From BPGX01 sp035405785 (GTDB taxonomy: Bacteria; Bacteroidota; Bacteroidia; B-17B0; Aurantibacillaceae): a stretch of DNA of 64,000 nt. The notes beneath the pieces are model-generated. The model searched no databases. It had not been told where the DNA came from and worked only from the letters and a program-made list of their open reading frames with translations. Both the position numbers and the translations under genes were made by a program. Shown in pieces: positions 51,992-60,836 of this stretch (the stretch's first letter is position 1; every line of letters begins with the position of its first letter). The stretch is taken from NCBI GenBank assembly GCA_035405785.1, contig DAONJS010000001.1, positions 310,001 through 374,000 of the forward strand, written 5' to 3'.

Positions 51992-52903
51992 TTAAAATAT
52001 TGTGTAAAATATTATTCCCGAAAGCATTATCAGTTTCATTATTGCAGAAAGAAGTTTGTATTTTTCTGGAATAGAAATTTTGATTACTAAAATCATTAAA
52101 ATAATGGAAGGTAAAATCAATAAAAATAAATGATAAAGTACCGCATCATATTGATTGTTGATATAATAATATACCATAAATGGCAATAATAAAATGATAA
52201 GCAGTAGCAATAAGAAAAACACAATAATTCTTGAAGGAAGAACTCCCCACACCACAGGAATTGTTTTTCTACCGCCAATACTATCACCTTTTACATCTTG
52301 AATATCTTTTATTAATTCTCGGATTATAGTTGTGAAAAATGCAAAAGCACTTAATGATACAAGAGCATTAGTGGTAAGTAAAGATATTTGTGGATAAAGT
52401 GAATTGAGATAAATATATGGAAGTAATGGTAAAAAACCAGAAAGTATAGCAATGGTAAGGTTTCCAAGAATAAAGATTTTTTTTAAGAAATTTGAATATA
52501 CAAGTAATAAAGCAATTGAAATGATTTGAATAATAACCAATGACCAGTGACGACAAGTATAAGCAAGAAATAAACCACCTAATAAACCGAGTATTGAAAA
52601 AATAAGATGCCAAATAATTCCAGCTTTCCTGTGAATAAATTTTTCTAATATAATTTCATTTGGTTTATTGATTTTATCTATTTTCAAATCAAAATAATCA
52701 TTAATAACATATCCGCCTGCGGCAATAGAAATAGTGCTTAAAATAAGAATGAGTAAAACTAATGGAGATAGTGCTACTGCTTCCTTTCTAAAAATATAAT
52801 TGTGCGAAACATAAATCACCAGAGCCATCAATAATAGATTCTCAATGCGGATAAGTTTTGCAAAGGAATAAACTAATAAATATTTACTTTTTATTTGATT
52901 CAT
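51992..52903 (-). CDS. UbiA-family prenyltransferase (geranylgeranylglycerol-phosphate geranylgeranyltransferase-like)
   Basis: 303 residues with about eight membrane helices. Both Asp-rich motifs are intact: NDYFDLKID (N68, D69, D72, D76) and DIQDVKGD (D200, D203, D207), which bind Mg and the prenyl diphosphate. In Bacteroidota this gene, next to maf, is usually annotated as a (S)-2,3-di-O-geranylgeranylglyceryl-phosphate-type prenyltransferase; the true acceptor is uncertain. The start overlaps the upstream DUF2520-like gene by 20 bp. Confidence 0.88.
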   Translation of the reverse strand: MNQIKSKYLLVYSFAKLIRIENLLLMALVIYVSHNYIFRKEAVALSPLVLLILILSTISIAAGGYVINDYFDLKIDKINKPNEIILEKFIHRKAGIIWHLIFSILGLLGGLFLAYTCRHWSLVIIQIISIALLLVYSNFLKKIFILGNLTIAILSGFLPLLPYIYLNSLYPQISLLTTNALVSLSAFAFFTTIIRELIKDIQDVKGDSIGGRKTIPVVWGVLPSRIIVFFLLLLLIILLLPFMVYYYINNQYDAVLYHLFLLILPSIILMILVIKISIPEKYKLLSAIMKLIMLSGIIFYTIF

Positions 52904-53696
52904 CTATCATTGAAGTTTGAATGTATTCGGTAAATGCTTTGTATAATTTTTGAATTTCAGGATAATGTTCAAGTAATTTTAGATGTTTTTCAATAGTTAC
53001 TTCATCTTTTCTTTTAGCAGGTCCCGTTTGAAAAATAGCAGGATTATTATGTTGTGATCTTTGAATAGTTTTTTGTGCAAAATTTAATAAATCAGAATAT
53101 AATTCTGTATAAAAATTACTTTCATTAGCCAATTTATAGATAGCGTAAGATAAGCCATTGATAAAATTATTAGCCATTACAGCCAATAAATGCAAGTGTA
53201 ATTTTTGTTCATCGTTGATAGAAATTATTTTTTTTGGATTTAAATTTTGAGATAATGATAATATTGTTTGCGTAGAAAATTCATTATTGCCGATGATAAA
53301 GACAGGAATTTCTGACCAGTTAATTTTCTTTTCAGAAAAAGAAAATGAATAAAGTGGGTAAATTACTCCAAAGTTTTCAAATTTCTCTAAAACTATTGAT
53401 TCTATTGAGCCAGAAGTATGAATGATAATAGATGATGAATTTATTTTTCCAAGAATATTTTCAGAAACTTCTTTAATAGCAGAATCTTTTACTGTTATTA
53501 TGTAAATATCGGCAGATGGTATAAATTGCTCCCAACCGATATTAACATTGAATTTTTCATTTTTCAGAAATTGAGTAATTTCATTTTCTTTTAGGTTAAA
53601 AATAAATAAGTTGTTTTTTAATAATTCATTTTCGCCGAACTTCAATGCTAAATGAAAACCTAAATTACCTGCACCTATGATGACAATTTTTTTCAT
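52884..53696 (-). CDS. Rossmann-fold, DUF2520 domain protein (ProC/F420 oxidoreductase-like)
   Basis: About 270 residues from the ATG at 53694-53696, which overlaps the stop of the CcmF/CcsA gene by 4 bases (ATGA). The N-terminus MKKIVIIGAGNLGFHLALKF is an NAD(P)-binding GxGxxG motif. Residues from about 125 on (VIYPLYSFSFSEKKINW, then a helical C-terminal half with RDKSQHNNPA-like QRSQHNNPAIFQTGPAKRKD) match the DUF2520 region. The reaction is unknown; the fold resembles pyrroline-5-carboxylate reductase. It sits inside a five-gene overlapping operon. Confidence 0.85.
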   Translation of the reverse strand: MKKIVIIGAGNLGFHLALKFGENELLKNNLFIFNLKENEITQFLKNEKFNVNIGWEQFIPSADIYIITVKDSAIKEVSENILGKINSSSIIIHTSGSIESIVLEKFENFGVIYPLYSFSFSEKKINWSEIPVFIIGNNEFSTQTILSLSQNLNPKKIISINDEQKLHLHLLAVMANNFINGLSYAIYKLANESNFYTELYSDLLNFAQKTIQRSQHNNPAIFQTGPAKRKDEVTIEKHLKLLEHYPEIQKLYKAFTEYIQTSMIDESNKK

Positions 53697-56221
53697 TGCT
53701 TTTTCAACTTCTGAATTAAATATAACAAAACGCCAACACTCATTGTAAAACAACCTAACCAAAGTAAATTAATAAAGGGAAAAACACTGGCTTCCATTAC
53801 AATAAAATCTTTGGATTGTTTTTTTTCTACAACTGCCAATTCAATTTCTTCTGTATCTGGATATAATTTCCAAATTGTAAAATTAATATTTAAATGTTCA
53901 ACTTTTGCAGTAGTAGGCACAACAGTTTTGTTTTTAATAAAGTATTTAGGATAAGCATAAGTATATTTTCCATTTGCTTCAATTACTTTTAATCTTATAG
54001 TAATTTCAAGTTCATCTGAATTTTTTGAAAACTCTTCATAAGTTTTGTTTGCATATAAAGAATCAAAAACAACTAACGCTTTATCAAGCACAATAGTATC
54101 GTGTAAATGCCCTTTGTAATTAACAGGTTCAAAAGCATTCATTGAATTATCAGAATTTTCAGATAAATCGGCATAAGTAATGTGTGTATAAATGTCATAG
54201 AATAAATAATGTTTAGTATCAGGATCTGCGGCTTTGCCCATTATAGGATTATCCTGAACTCTTGGATATAAGGTAAATAAAGGTTTTTTATCAGTTGAAA
54301 AATAATTGACTTTAAAGAAATATATAAATCCATTTTTTTCTTTTCCTTCAAAATTGATTAGAAAATTTCCTGCTTGAACTGTATCTCCCTGAAATAAAAC
54401 AATACTTTTTTGTTTGTCAAAACTTTCACCTAATTCATTGATAAGAGATGAGGTTTTAACGGGAATGATATTAGATTTCTTGGATGTAGAAATTAATGCT
54501 CCTAAAATGAGCAATGCAAATCCTGCATGTGAAAGTGTTTGTCCTAACTTCTTTAAGTTTGATTTTGTTATTCTTGTCCAATAATGAAAATTAGCAACCA
54601 CTGAATAGATTGAAAATATTAGTAGTAAAAAATAAAATAATTTATCCAATGATGAAATGCTTGAATCGTTGAAATATACTGTAAAATAAAGTATTACAGA
54701 AATAATCAATGAAATACCACTATCAAATAAGAAGAATTTCTTAATACTTGAAAAATCTTTTTGCTGATATTTGAGATATTGAGAAATGCCAGTTACTAAA
54801 AAAATAATGCTTGCCATTGGCATCATCCAAGTATTGTAGTCCTTTGCAGGAATAGGGGCTTTGTTCATATTAAACAACTTATTTAAAACGGGCACAGATG
54901 TAAAATAAATGATAATAATTCCACTAATAAACAATAATAAAGATCCTAAAAACATCCAGAATTCTTTGGATGCTAATTCTTCTTCATCTTTTTGATGATA
55001 ATTTTTAATGTATGTATAAATTAATAAAGCAACACTAATAATTACCCAAGTAAATAAAAATGCTTTTTGATAACCTACAATTATTGCAAAATACAGAAAT
55101 ATCGCCGAAATCATCCAGTAAAAATTTTTTAGTAATAATTCTTTGATAAAAGCCCAAACTGATAATCCTGCAAAGAATAAAATAAACAACAATAATTGTC
55201 CTTGCATACCTAAATCTGTAAAGGCATGTACAGATGCATTTCCTAAAATACCACTTCTTGTTAGAAAAGTTGAATACAATACTAAAATAAATGCCGCTAT
55301 TGAAAAAAAATGTGTTACAAAATAAGACCCTTTATTTTTGTTGTTCAAAATCATCAAATGTGCAGCGGCAGTAATTAGAAGCCATGGCACAAGAGATGAG
55401 TTTTCTACAGGATCCCAAGCCCAGAAACCGCCAAAACTCAATGCTTCATAAGCCCATGCTCCGCCCATTAAAATACCAGCACCTAATACTAATACCGAAA
55501 AAAAAGCCCATTTAACACCTTGCTTTTGCCAAGAATAATAATTGTTGGTAATCAAACCATTTAATGCTAAACTAAAAGGAACTAATGTTGATGCAAATCC
55601 TAAAAATAATGTAGGTGGATGTATTGTCATCCAGTAGTTGGCTAACAAAGGATTTAAGCCCCTTCCATCTAATGTGCTTAAATAATCAGGATTTTGAAGG
55701 AATGGTAAATTCATAAAGTTAGGATGTTCTCGTAGAAGCAAAAACATACTACTTCCAATTTTTACATCTCCAACATAAACGCCCAAAATCATTGTTGCCA
55801 GAAATGTTTGTGTGAGCATATAAATGCCCATTACAATAGGTTCAGCAGATTGTAGTGTTTTGTAGAAAAACAAACTTATCACTGCTTGCCAGAAAATCCA
55901 AAGTAAAAAACTTCCTTCCTGTCCTTCCCACAGGCATGAAAAAATAAATTGCATATCCATTGCTTTATTACTGTGTTGCCATACATATTGATATTCAAAA
56001 TAATGATGAAACAACATCCACAACAATAAAGCGAAAATCATTACTACTGAACCTATGTGAATGAATAAAAATGTTCTTGCTAAAGATAATAAATTATTTT
56101 TATGTGTTGATAAAAAGTAGGTGATTGAACTAAATAAAGATGATGCAAAAAGTAAAACCACAAAAAAATGTCCCCACGCACCAGCCCATAAATGTTCACC
56201 AATATAATGTATTGTTTCCAT
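53693..56221 (-). CDS. Cytochrome c biogenesis protein CcmF/CcsA-type heme handling protein
   Basis: 842 residues from the ATG at 56219-56221, with about fifteen membrane helices. The heme-handling WWD motif is seen as GGFWAWDPVENSSLVPWL near residue 265, preceded by a histidine-bearing segment (NYWMTIHPPTLFLG). The C-terminal third is a soluble periplasmic domain (about 605-810) ending in one more helix. Length and order match Bacteroidota CcmF-like heme lyases that attach heme to apocytochrome c. CcmE and CcmC partners are not in this window. It is the first gene of the operon and has a TACCTTTG promoter element. Confidence 0.93.
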   Translation of the reverse strand: METIHYIGEHLWAGAWGHFFVVLLFASSLFSSITYFLSTHKNNLLSLARTFLFIHIGSVVMIFALLLWMLFHHYFEYQYVWQHSNKAMDMQFIFSCLWEGQEGSFLLWIFWQAVISLFFYKTLQSAEPIVMGIYMLTQTFLATMILGVYVGDVKIGSSMFLLLREHPNFMNLPFLQNPDYLSTLDGRGLNPLLANYWMTIHPPTLFLGFASTLVPFSLALNGLITNNYYSWQKQGVKWAFFSVLVLGAGILMGGAWAYEALSFGGFWAWDPVENSSLVPWLLITAAAHLMILNNKNKGSYFVTHFFSIAAFILVLYSTFLTRSGILGNASVHAFTDLGMQGQLLLFILFFAGLSVWAFIKELLLKNFYWMISAIFLYFAIIVGYQKAFLFTWVIISVALLIYTYIKNYHQKDEEELASKEFWMFLGSLLLFISGIIIIYFTSVPVLNKLFNMNKAPIPAKDYNTWMMPMASIIFLVTGISQYLKYQQKDFSSIKKFFLFDSGISLIISVILYFTVYFNDSSISSLDKLFYFLLLIFSIYSVVANFHYWTRITKSNLKKLGQTLSHAGFALLILGALISTSKKSNIIPVKTSSLINELGESFDKQKSIVLFQGDTVQAGNFLINFEGKEKNGFIYFFKVNYFSTDKKPLFTLYPRVQDNPIMGKAADPDTKHYLFYDIYTHITYADLSENSDNSMNAFEPVNYKGHLHDTIVLDKALVVFDSLYANKTYEEFSKNSDELEITIRLKVIEANGKYTYAYPKYFIKNKTVVPTTAKVEHLNINFTIWKLYPDTEEIELAVVEKKQSKDFIVMEASVFPFINLLWLGCFTMSVGVLLYLIQKLKKQ

Positions 56222-56242
56222 TAAATAAAAATTATTTTGCGG

Positions 56243-56250
56243 CAAAGGTA
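56243..56250 (-). promoter_or_regulatory. -7 promoter element (TACCTTTG) of the ccmF operon
   Basis: Minus-strand TACCTTTG is followed by CCGC and lies 21 bp before the chosen ATG. Confidence 0.55.
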
Positions 56251-56274
56251 ATTAAAGAGTTAAGAGTATAAAAT

Positions 56275-57351
56275 TTAATTAATCTGAAGTATTTGCACAT
56301 CATTTTCATTTTCTTTGAATAAATTTTTTATGCGACTATAATTTGTATCTGTTATAAAAATCTGTTCTGCAATACCATTTAATATCAGTGATTTCAATTT
56401 TTCAATTCGTTCATCATCCATTCTGTCATACATATCATCAATGAGAAGTATAGGATGGATATTTGTTTGTTGATACAAATAGATGAGTTCAATCCATTTC
56501 AAAGCAAAAGTAACTGTTTTAAGTTGTCCTTGTGAAGCATAATTTTTAGCGGGATAATCATTGAGCAATATATCAAAATCATCACGATGAATACCAACTG
56601 TTGTATAGCCCATTTTCAAATCTCTGGAAAATGAATTCTCAAGTTCTTTAGCAAAATCATTTTGAATGGTAGAGATGTATTTTAATTCTAATGTTTCGTT
56701 ATTATCCTGTAATTGCTGATAAGTGGTTTTTACCAATGGTTTAATATCTTCAAAAAATTTTTTTCTTTTTTTAAGAATCAATTCACCAAAAGGCACCATT
56801 TGTTCAGAATAAACATCTATCAAATCTTTTTGCGAAAGATTATTGTCAGATTGTTTTAATAAAGCATTTCTGTTTTGTAATAGTTTTTGATATTGAATGA
56901 GTGCGTTAAGATATTCTTTGTCAAATTTTGAAATAAGAGCATCTAAAAATTTTCTTCTGGTATCAGAATATTCCGTAATTAAATTTAAATCTTGTGGTGC
57001 CATTATTACAACTGGTATTTTTCCAATATGTTCTGCAATTCTATTGTAATTTTTTTGATTGATGGCTACATATTTACCTTCATTTTTTTTGACACTGCAA
57101 CTCACATCAAATTGTTCATCATTATTTTTAAATTTTCCAAACAACACAAAAAATTCTTGTTGATGTTTGATATTTTGGATATCCGAAGCAGAAAAGTAAC
57201 TTTTAGTCATTGCTAAATAATAGATAACATCAAGAATGGTTGTTTTTCCACAAGCATTTTTTCCTGTGAGAGCAATAATTTTTTTTGTGAAATCTAATTG
57301 AAGTTCAGAGATATTTTTGAAATTCAAAATATTTAAGTGAGAAATAAACAT
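56275..57351 (-). CDS. recF: DNA replication and repair protein RecF
   Basis: 358 residues from the ATG at 57349-57351, the usual RecF size. Walker A is GKNACGKTT (residues 30-38). The signature-like region NYASQGQLKTVTFALKWIEL and Walker B ILLIDDMYDRMDDERI are characteristic. RecF is an SMC-like ATPase that helps load RecA at single-strand gaps with RecO and RecR. The Walker A has Ala-Cys where Gly-Xaa is common (GxNGxGKT), but the key Gly-Lys-Thr is kept. The promoter is not obvious. Confidence 0.95.
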   Translation of the reverse strand: MFISHLNILNFKNISELQLDFTKKIIALTGKNACGKTTILDVIYYLAMTKSYFSASDIQNIKHQQEFFVLFGKFKNNDEQFDVSCSVKKNEGKYVAINQKNYNRIAEHIGKIPVVIMAPQDLNLITEYSDTRRKFLDALISKFDKEYLNALIQYQKLLQNRNALLKQSDNNLSQKDLIDVYSEQMVPFGELILKKRKKFFEDIKPLVKTTYQQLQDNNETLELKYISTIQNDFAKELENSFSRDLKMGYTTVGIHRDDFDILLNDYPAKNYASQGQLKTVTFALKWIELIYLYQQTNIHPILLIDDMYDRMDDERIEKLKSLILNGIAEQIFITDTNYSRIKNLFKENENDVQILQIN

Positions 57352-57457
57352 ACCCGCAAAGCAAGTAATTTCAATACACAAATAAAAGTGATTTTTTGAA
57401 GAGTGAGAAGAATAAACTAATTATTTATATATAAATTAGATAATCATTTAAAAAACA

Positions 57458-57489
57458 AAATCCCCACTTAAATTAGTGAGGATTTTTTC
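57458..57489 (-). terminator. Rho-independent terminator of the small Lys/Pro-rich protein gene
   Basis: ATCCCCACT and AGTGAGGAT form a 9-bp stem with one mismatch around a TAAATT loop, flanked by A and T runs, just beyond the stop codon. Confidence 0.75.
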
Positions 57490-57510
57490 AATAGTATCAG
57501 CGACACCTAA

Positions 57511-57759
57511 TTATTTAGGTGCGTTAGCTTTTTTCTCTTCGTGCTTTTTGGGTTCTGCTGCAGGTTTAGCTTCTTTAGAAGCAGGAGCGGAAGTTTCACT
57601 CTTTGCCTGACCAGATTTTTGTTTTATGGTAATTTCTTGTTTTGGGGCTTCTTTCCCTTTACTTTCTTGTGGTTTTGCTTGTTGTTTGCCCCCATCTTGT
57701 GCATAAGCACTCATTGTGGCAATTACACCACTTACTACCAACATTTTTACTGTTTTCAT
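57511..57759 (-). CDS. Small exported Lys/Ala/Pro/Glu-rich protein
   Basis: 82 residues. A typical signal peptide (MKTVKMLVVSGVIATMSAYA) is followed by about 60 residues made almost only of Lys, Glu, Ala, Pro, Ser and Gln (KPQESKGKEAPKQEI, PASKEAKPAAEPKKHEEKK). No fold or family is recognised; it should be disordered and basic in the periplasm or outside. Reality is supported by its own TATATTTG promoter element, the clean signal peptide and a terminator just after the stop. A role in binding nucleic acid, peptidoglycan or polysaccharide would be guesswork. Confidence 0.8.
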   Translation of the reverse strand: MKTVKMLVVSGVIATMSAYAQDGGKQQAKPQESKGKEAPKQEITIKQKSGQAKSETSAPASKEAKPAAEPKKHEEKKANAPK

Positions 57760-57776
57760 GTTTTTTAAATTTTATG

Positions 57777-57784
57777 CAAATATA
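57777..57784 (-). promoter_or_regulatory. -7 promoter element (TATATTTG) of the small Lys/Pro-rich gene
   Basis: Minus-strand TATATTTG lies 17 bp from the ATG. Confidence 0.55.
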
Positions 57785-57905
57785 TTAAAATAAACCCTTT
57801 TCATAAAAAATATTTAATACAATTTAACTAATTCTTTTTTTCACACAAAAATCAATTTAGATTTCTCAAAAACTTGATATTTATCAATATATTATTAAAA
57901 AACAC

Positions 57906-57958
57906 AACTAAACACTCATAACTCAAAACTTAAAATTAAACACTAAAAACTAAACACT
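57906..57958. repeat. Low-complexity AACTAAACACT tract
   Basis: Repeated variants of AACTAAACACT, ACTCAAAACTTAAAATTAAA and CACTAAAAACTAAACACT, lacking G entirely. Tracts of the same style lie near 18455, 37496, 37660, 47200 and 60800, always between genes. Confidence 0.6.
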
Positions 57959-57972
57959 ATTTTTACCCCACA

Positions 57973-58863
57973 ATGTATTTTAGAATTTACATACTTATAT
58001 CTTTAATTTTAATTTCTAATGCTCTCTTTTCAAATGATAGCACAAGGATTATTCGTTCAAAAAAAGTAGCAATCATTTCTACATCTGCATTATTGTATTC
58101 TGGTAGTTTAGTGTATCTGAATCAAGTTTGGTATAAGCCCTATCGCACTTCAGATTTTCATTTTTTTAATGACAATGACGAATGGTTTGGAATGGATAAA
58201 TGCGGTCATGCTTTTACAGTTTTTTATACTAATAAATTTCTCTGTAATATCTATCAATGGGCAGGTATAAAAAATCCTGAATTATGGTCTTCTGTTATTT
58301 CATTTTCTTATTTATTAAATATTGAAATAATGGATGGTTTTAGTTCTGGATGGGGTTTTTCGTGGGGAGATTTTGCGGCAAACACATTTGGAGTGTCTTT
58401 ATTTTACATTCATCATCGCTTAAAAGAAAGATTATTCATACCAAAATTTTCTTTTTATCCAACACAATATCCTTCACTGAATCCATCATTGCTTGGGAAT
58501 AATGTTTCTGAACAATGGCTAAAGGACTATAATGGTCAAACTTACTGGTTATCTGTAACGCCTTTTTACAAATGGAATGAAAAACTGGAATGGTTATGTT
58601 TATCATTTGGTTATGGTATAGATGGATGTGTAGGTGCTCGTTCAAATCAGTTTTTTAGAAATAATACATTCTTTGATTATTCATATATTTCAAGGCATCA
58701 GCAATTTTATTTAAGTATAGATATTGACCTTACAAAAATTAAAACTCAAAAAAAATGGTTGAAAAATTTATTGCAATCATTTGCATTTATCAAAATACCT
58801 GCTCCTGCTCTTGAATGGAAAGGGAATAATCTTTACTTTCGCCCATTATTATTTTCAAATTAA
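57973..58863 (+). CDS. DUF2279 family exported protein
   Basis: 296 residues with a signal sequence (YILISLILISNALFS). The DUF2279 core is at about residues 30-145: YLNQVWYKPYRTSDFHFFND, GMDKCGHAFTVFYTNK, and SSGWGFSWGDFAANTFGV, with the conserved DKxGH and GDxxAN patterns. Related to YfiM; the function is unknown, probably envelope-associated. The C-terminal half (about 155-296) is less conserved. It starts a likely three-gene unit with an MBL hydrolase 4 bp downstream and a nitronate monooxygenase-like enzyme. Confidence 0.85.
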   Translation: MYFRIYILISLILISNALFSNDSTRIIRSKKVAIISTSALLYSGSLVYLNQVWYKPYRTSDFHFFNDNDEWFGMDKCGHAFTVFYTNKFLCNIYQWAGIKNPELWSSVISFSYLLNIEIMDGFSSGWGFSWGDFAANTFGVSLFYIHHRLKERLFIPKFSFYPTQYPSLNPSLLGNNVSEQWLKDYNGQTYWLSVTPFYKWNEKLEWLCLSFGYGIDGCVGARSNQFFRNNTFFDYSYISRHQQFYLSIDIDLTKIKTQKKWLKNLLQSFAFIKIPAPALEWKGNNLYFRPLLFSN

Positions 58864-58867
58864 GTTT

Positions 58868-59713
58868 ATGGAATTATTTACAATTAATACAGAATTATTT
58901 AAGTTAGATGGTGGAGCAATGTTTGGTGTAGTGCCAAAAAGCATTTGGAATAAAATTAATCCTGCTGATGAAAACAATATGTGCACATGGTCAATGAGAT
59001 GTTTGTTAGTTAAAACAAATAATCGTTTGATATTGATAGATACTGGTATTGGAAATAAACAAAATGAAAAATTTTTCAGTTTTTACTATCTGCACGGTGA
59101 TGATACATTAGAAAAATCTTTACACAAATTAGGTTTTTCTTTTGAAGATATTACCGATGTTTTTTTAACTCATTTACATTTTGACCATTGTGGAGGTGCT
59201 ATTAGTTTTGATAAAATATCAGAAAGATATTATCCAACTTTTCCAAATGCAACTTATTGGAGTCATAGCAAACACTGGGAATGGGCTGTTCATCCAAATG
59301 CAAGAGAAAAAGCAAGTTTCTTAAAAGAAAATATCTTACCTATTCAAGAAAGTGGTCAACTCAAATTTGTAGATAAAGATGTATATGATTTACCTTTTGA
59401 ATATATTGATGTATATGGTCATACAGAAGCAATGATTTTACCATTGATAAAATATAAAAATCAAAAAATTTTATACACTGCAGATTTATTACCATCAGCA
59501 GGACATATACCTATTCCTTATGTGATGGCTTATGATGTAAGACCACTCATTACATTGCAGGAAAAAGAAAAAATTCTAAATCAAGCCGTTCAGGAAAATT
59601 GGTTATTATATTTTGAACACGACCATAAGGTGGAAATGTGTAATTTGCAAAATACTGAAAGAGGTATTCGTATGAAAGAAGCATTAAGTTTATCTGATTT
59701 AATTTTTAATTAA
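58868..59713 (+). CDS. MBL-fold metallo-hydrolase
   Basis: 281 residues from the ATG at 58868. The metal-binding signature THLHFDHCGG lies at about residues 101-110 (HxHxDH). Upstream is IDTGIGNKQNEKF; a later histidine occurs in DVYGHTEAM, an Asp in YTADLLPSAGHIP, and the C-terminal histidine pair in FEHDHK. The GAMFGVVPKSIW start is typical of the group that includes AHL lactonases and methyl parathion hydrolase-like enzymes, so a lactone or ester substrate is possible but not shown. Four bases separate it from the DUF2279 gene. Confidence 0.88.
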   Translation: MELFTINTELFKLDGGAMFGVVPKSIWNKINPADENNMCTWSMRCLLVKTNNRLILIDTGIGNKQNEKFFSFYYLHGDDTLEKSLHKLGFSFEDITDVFLTHLHFDHCGGAISFDKISERYYPTFPNATYWSHSKHWEWAVHPNAREKASFLKENILPIQESGQLKFVDKDVYDLPFEYIDVYGHTEAMILPLIKYKNQKILYTADLLPSAGHIPIPYVMAYDVRPLITLQEKEKILNQAVQENWLLYFEHDHKVEMCNLQNTERGIRMKEALSLSDLIFN

Positions 59714-59724
59714 AAAATAATAGT

Positions 59725-60681
59725 ATGAAAAATAACAGAGTTTGTGAATTGTTTGGAATAGAGTACCCAATTATTCAGGCAGGAATGATTTGGTGTAGTG
59801 GATGGGAATTGGCTGCTGCTGTGAGCAATGCAGGCGGACTTGGACTTATTGGTTCTGGTTCTATGTATCCTGATATTTTAAGAGAGCATATTCAAAAGTG
59901 TAAAAAGGCCACAAATAAACCATTTGGTGTAAATGTGCCTTTGCTTTATCCTGATATTGATAAGCACATGCAAATTATTGTAGAAGAAGGTGTAAAAATT
60001 GTATTTACTTCTGCCGGAAATCCTAAAACATGGACGCCTTTTTTGAAACAACACGGAATAAAAGTCGTGCATGTAGTACCGGGAACTAAGTATGCACTTA
60101 AAGCTCAAGAAGCGGGTGTAGATGCAGTGGTAGCCGAAGGTTTTGAAGCTGGAGGACATAATGGAAGAGAAGAAACTACAACATTGACTTTAATTCCTGC
60201 TGTGCGAAAAGCGGTTTCTATACCTTTAATTGCCGCAGGAGGAATAGGTAGTGGAAGAGCAATGGCCGCAATGTTTGCATTAGGAGCAGAAGGCGTTCAA
60301 ATAGGCAGTAGATTTGTGGCATCCATAGAATCATCTGCTCATCAAAATTTCAAAAAAGCTGTTGTTGAAGCCAAAGAGGGTGATACAATACTAACTCTAA
60401 AAAAATTAACCCCCGTTCGTTTAATTAAAAACAAATTTGCTCTTACAGCATTAGAGTATGAAAAAAGAGGTGCTTCAGAAGAAGAATTACAACAATTATT
60501 AGGCAGAGCAAGGGCTAAAAAGGGTATGTTTGAAGGTGATTTAGATGAAGGGGAATTAGAAATAGGACAGGTATCCGCACTCATTGATGATATTAAACCC
60601 GCCGCACAAATTCTAAAAGAAATTTGGGAAGAATTTAAAAATACATTAGAAGAATTATCTGCATTGAGGAACAACTTATGA
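59725..60681 (+). CDS. Nitronate monooxygenase / NPD-like flavoprotein
   Basis: 318 residues, a TIM-barrel FMN enzyme. Motifs: PIIQAGMIWCSGWELAAAVS with SNAGGLGLIGSG near the start, FTSAGNP, EGFEAGGHNGREETTTLTL containing the catalytic-type histidine region, and AAGGIGSGRAMAAMFALGAE, the FMN phosphate site. This class includes nitronate monooxygenase and 2-nitropropane dioxygenase and resembles enoyl-ACP reductase FabK. The substrate is not resolved. It is 11 bp downstream of the MBL hydrolase gene and ends just before a REP-like palindrome. Confidence 0.9.
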   Translation: MKNNRVCELFGIEYPIIQAGMIWCSGWELAAAVSNAGGLGLIGSGSMYPDILREHIQKCKKATNKPFGVNVPLLYPDIDKHMQIIVEEGVKIVFTSAGNPKTWTPFLKQHGIKVVHVVPGTKYALKAQEAGVDAVVAEGFEAGGHNGREETTTLTLIPAVRKAVSIPLIAAGGIGSGRAMAAMFALGAEGVQIGSRFVASIESSAHQNFKKAVVEAKEGDTILTLKKLTPVRLIKNKFALTALEYEKRGASEEELQQLLGRARAKKGMFEGDLDEGELEIGQVSALIDDIKPAAQILKEIWEEFKNTLEELSALRNNL

Positions 60682-60703
60682 TAGTTATGAGCGTTGAGTT
60701 TTT

Positions 60704-60794
60704 CCGTCATTGCGAGGGTGTTAGCCCGAAGCAATCTCGTAAATTTTATGCAAACAATGCTTTTGAGATTGCTTCGCTTCGCTCGCAATGACGG
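60704..60794. repeat. REP/MITE-like palindrome, copy 2 (CGTCATTGCGAG family)
   Basis: Left arm CCGTCATTGCGAGGG...CCCGAAGCAATCTCG; right arm GAGATTGCTTCGCTTCGCTC followed by GCAATGACGG. The outer CCGTCATTGCGAG / CTCGCAATGACGG arms are perfect inverted repeats. It is the same element as at 37521-37608. Confidence 0.88.
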
Positions 60795-60795
60795 T

Positions 60796-60833
60796 AAAAC
60801 TCAAAACTAAAAATTAAAATCTAAAAACTAAAT
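60796..60833. repeat. Low-complexity AACTCAAAACTAAAAATT tract
   Basis: Reads AAAACTCAAAACTAAAAATT then AAAATCTAAAAACTAA. It sits between the palindrome and the M16 peptidase start and belongs to the same G-poor repeat style as at 57906. Confidence 0.55.
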
Positions 60834-60836
60834 AAG

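Noticed and set aside
60342..60788. 148-residue minus-strand frame running from the REP palindrome into the nitronate monooxygenase gene
   Set aside because: Its beginning is the palindrome itself and the rest is antisense to conserved flavoenzyme sequence; the protein is low in recognisable features.
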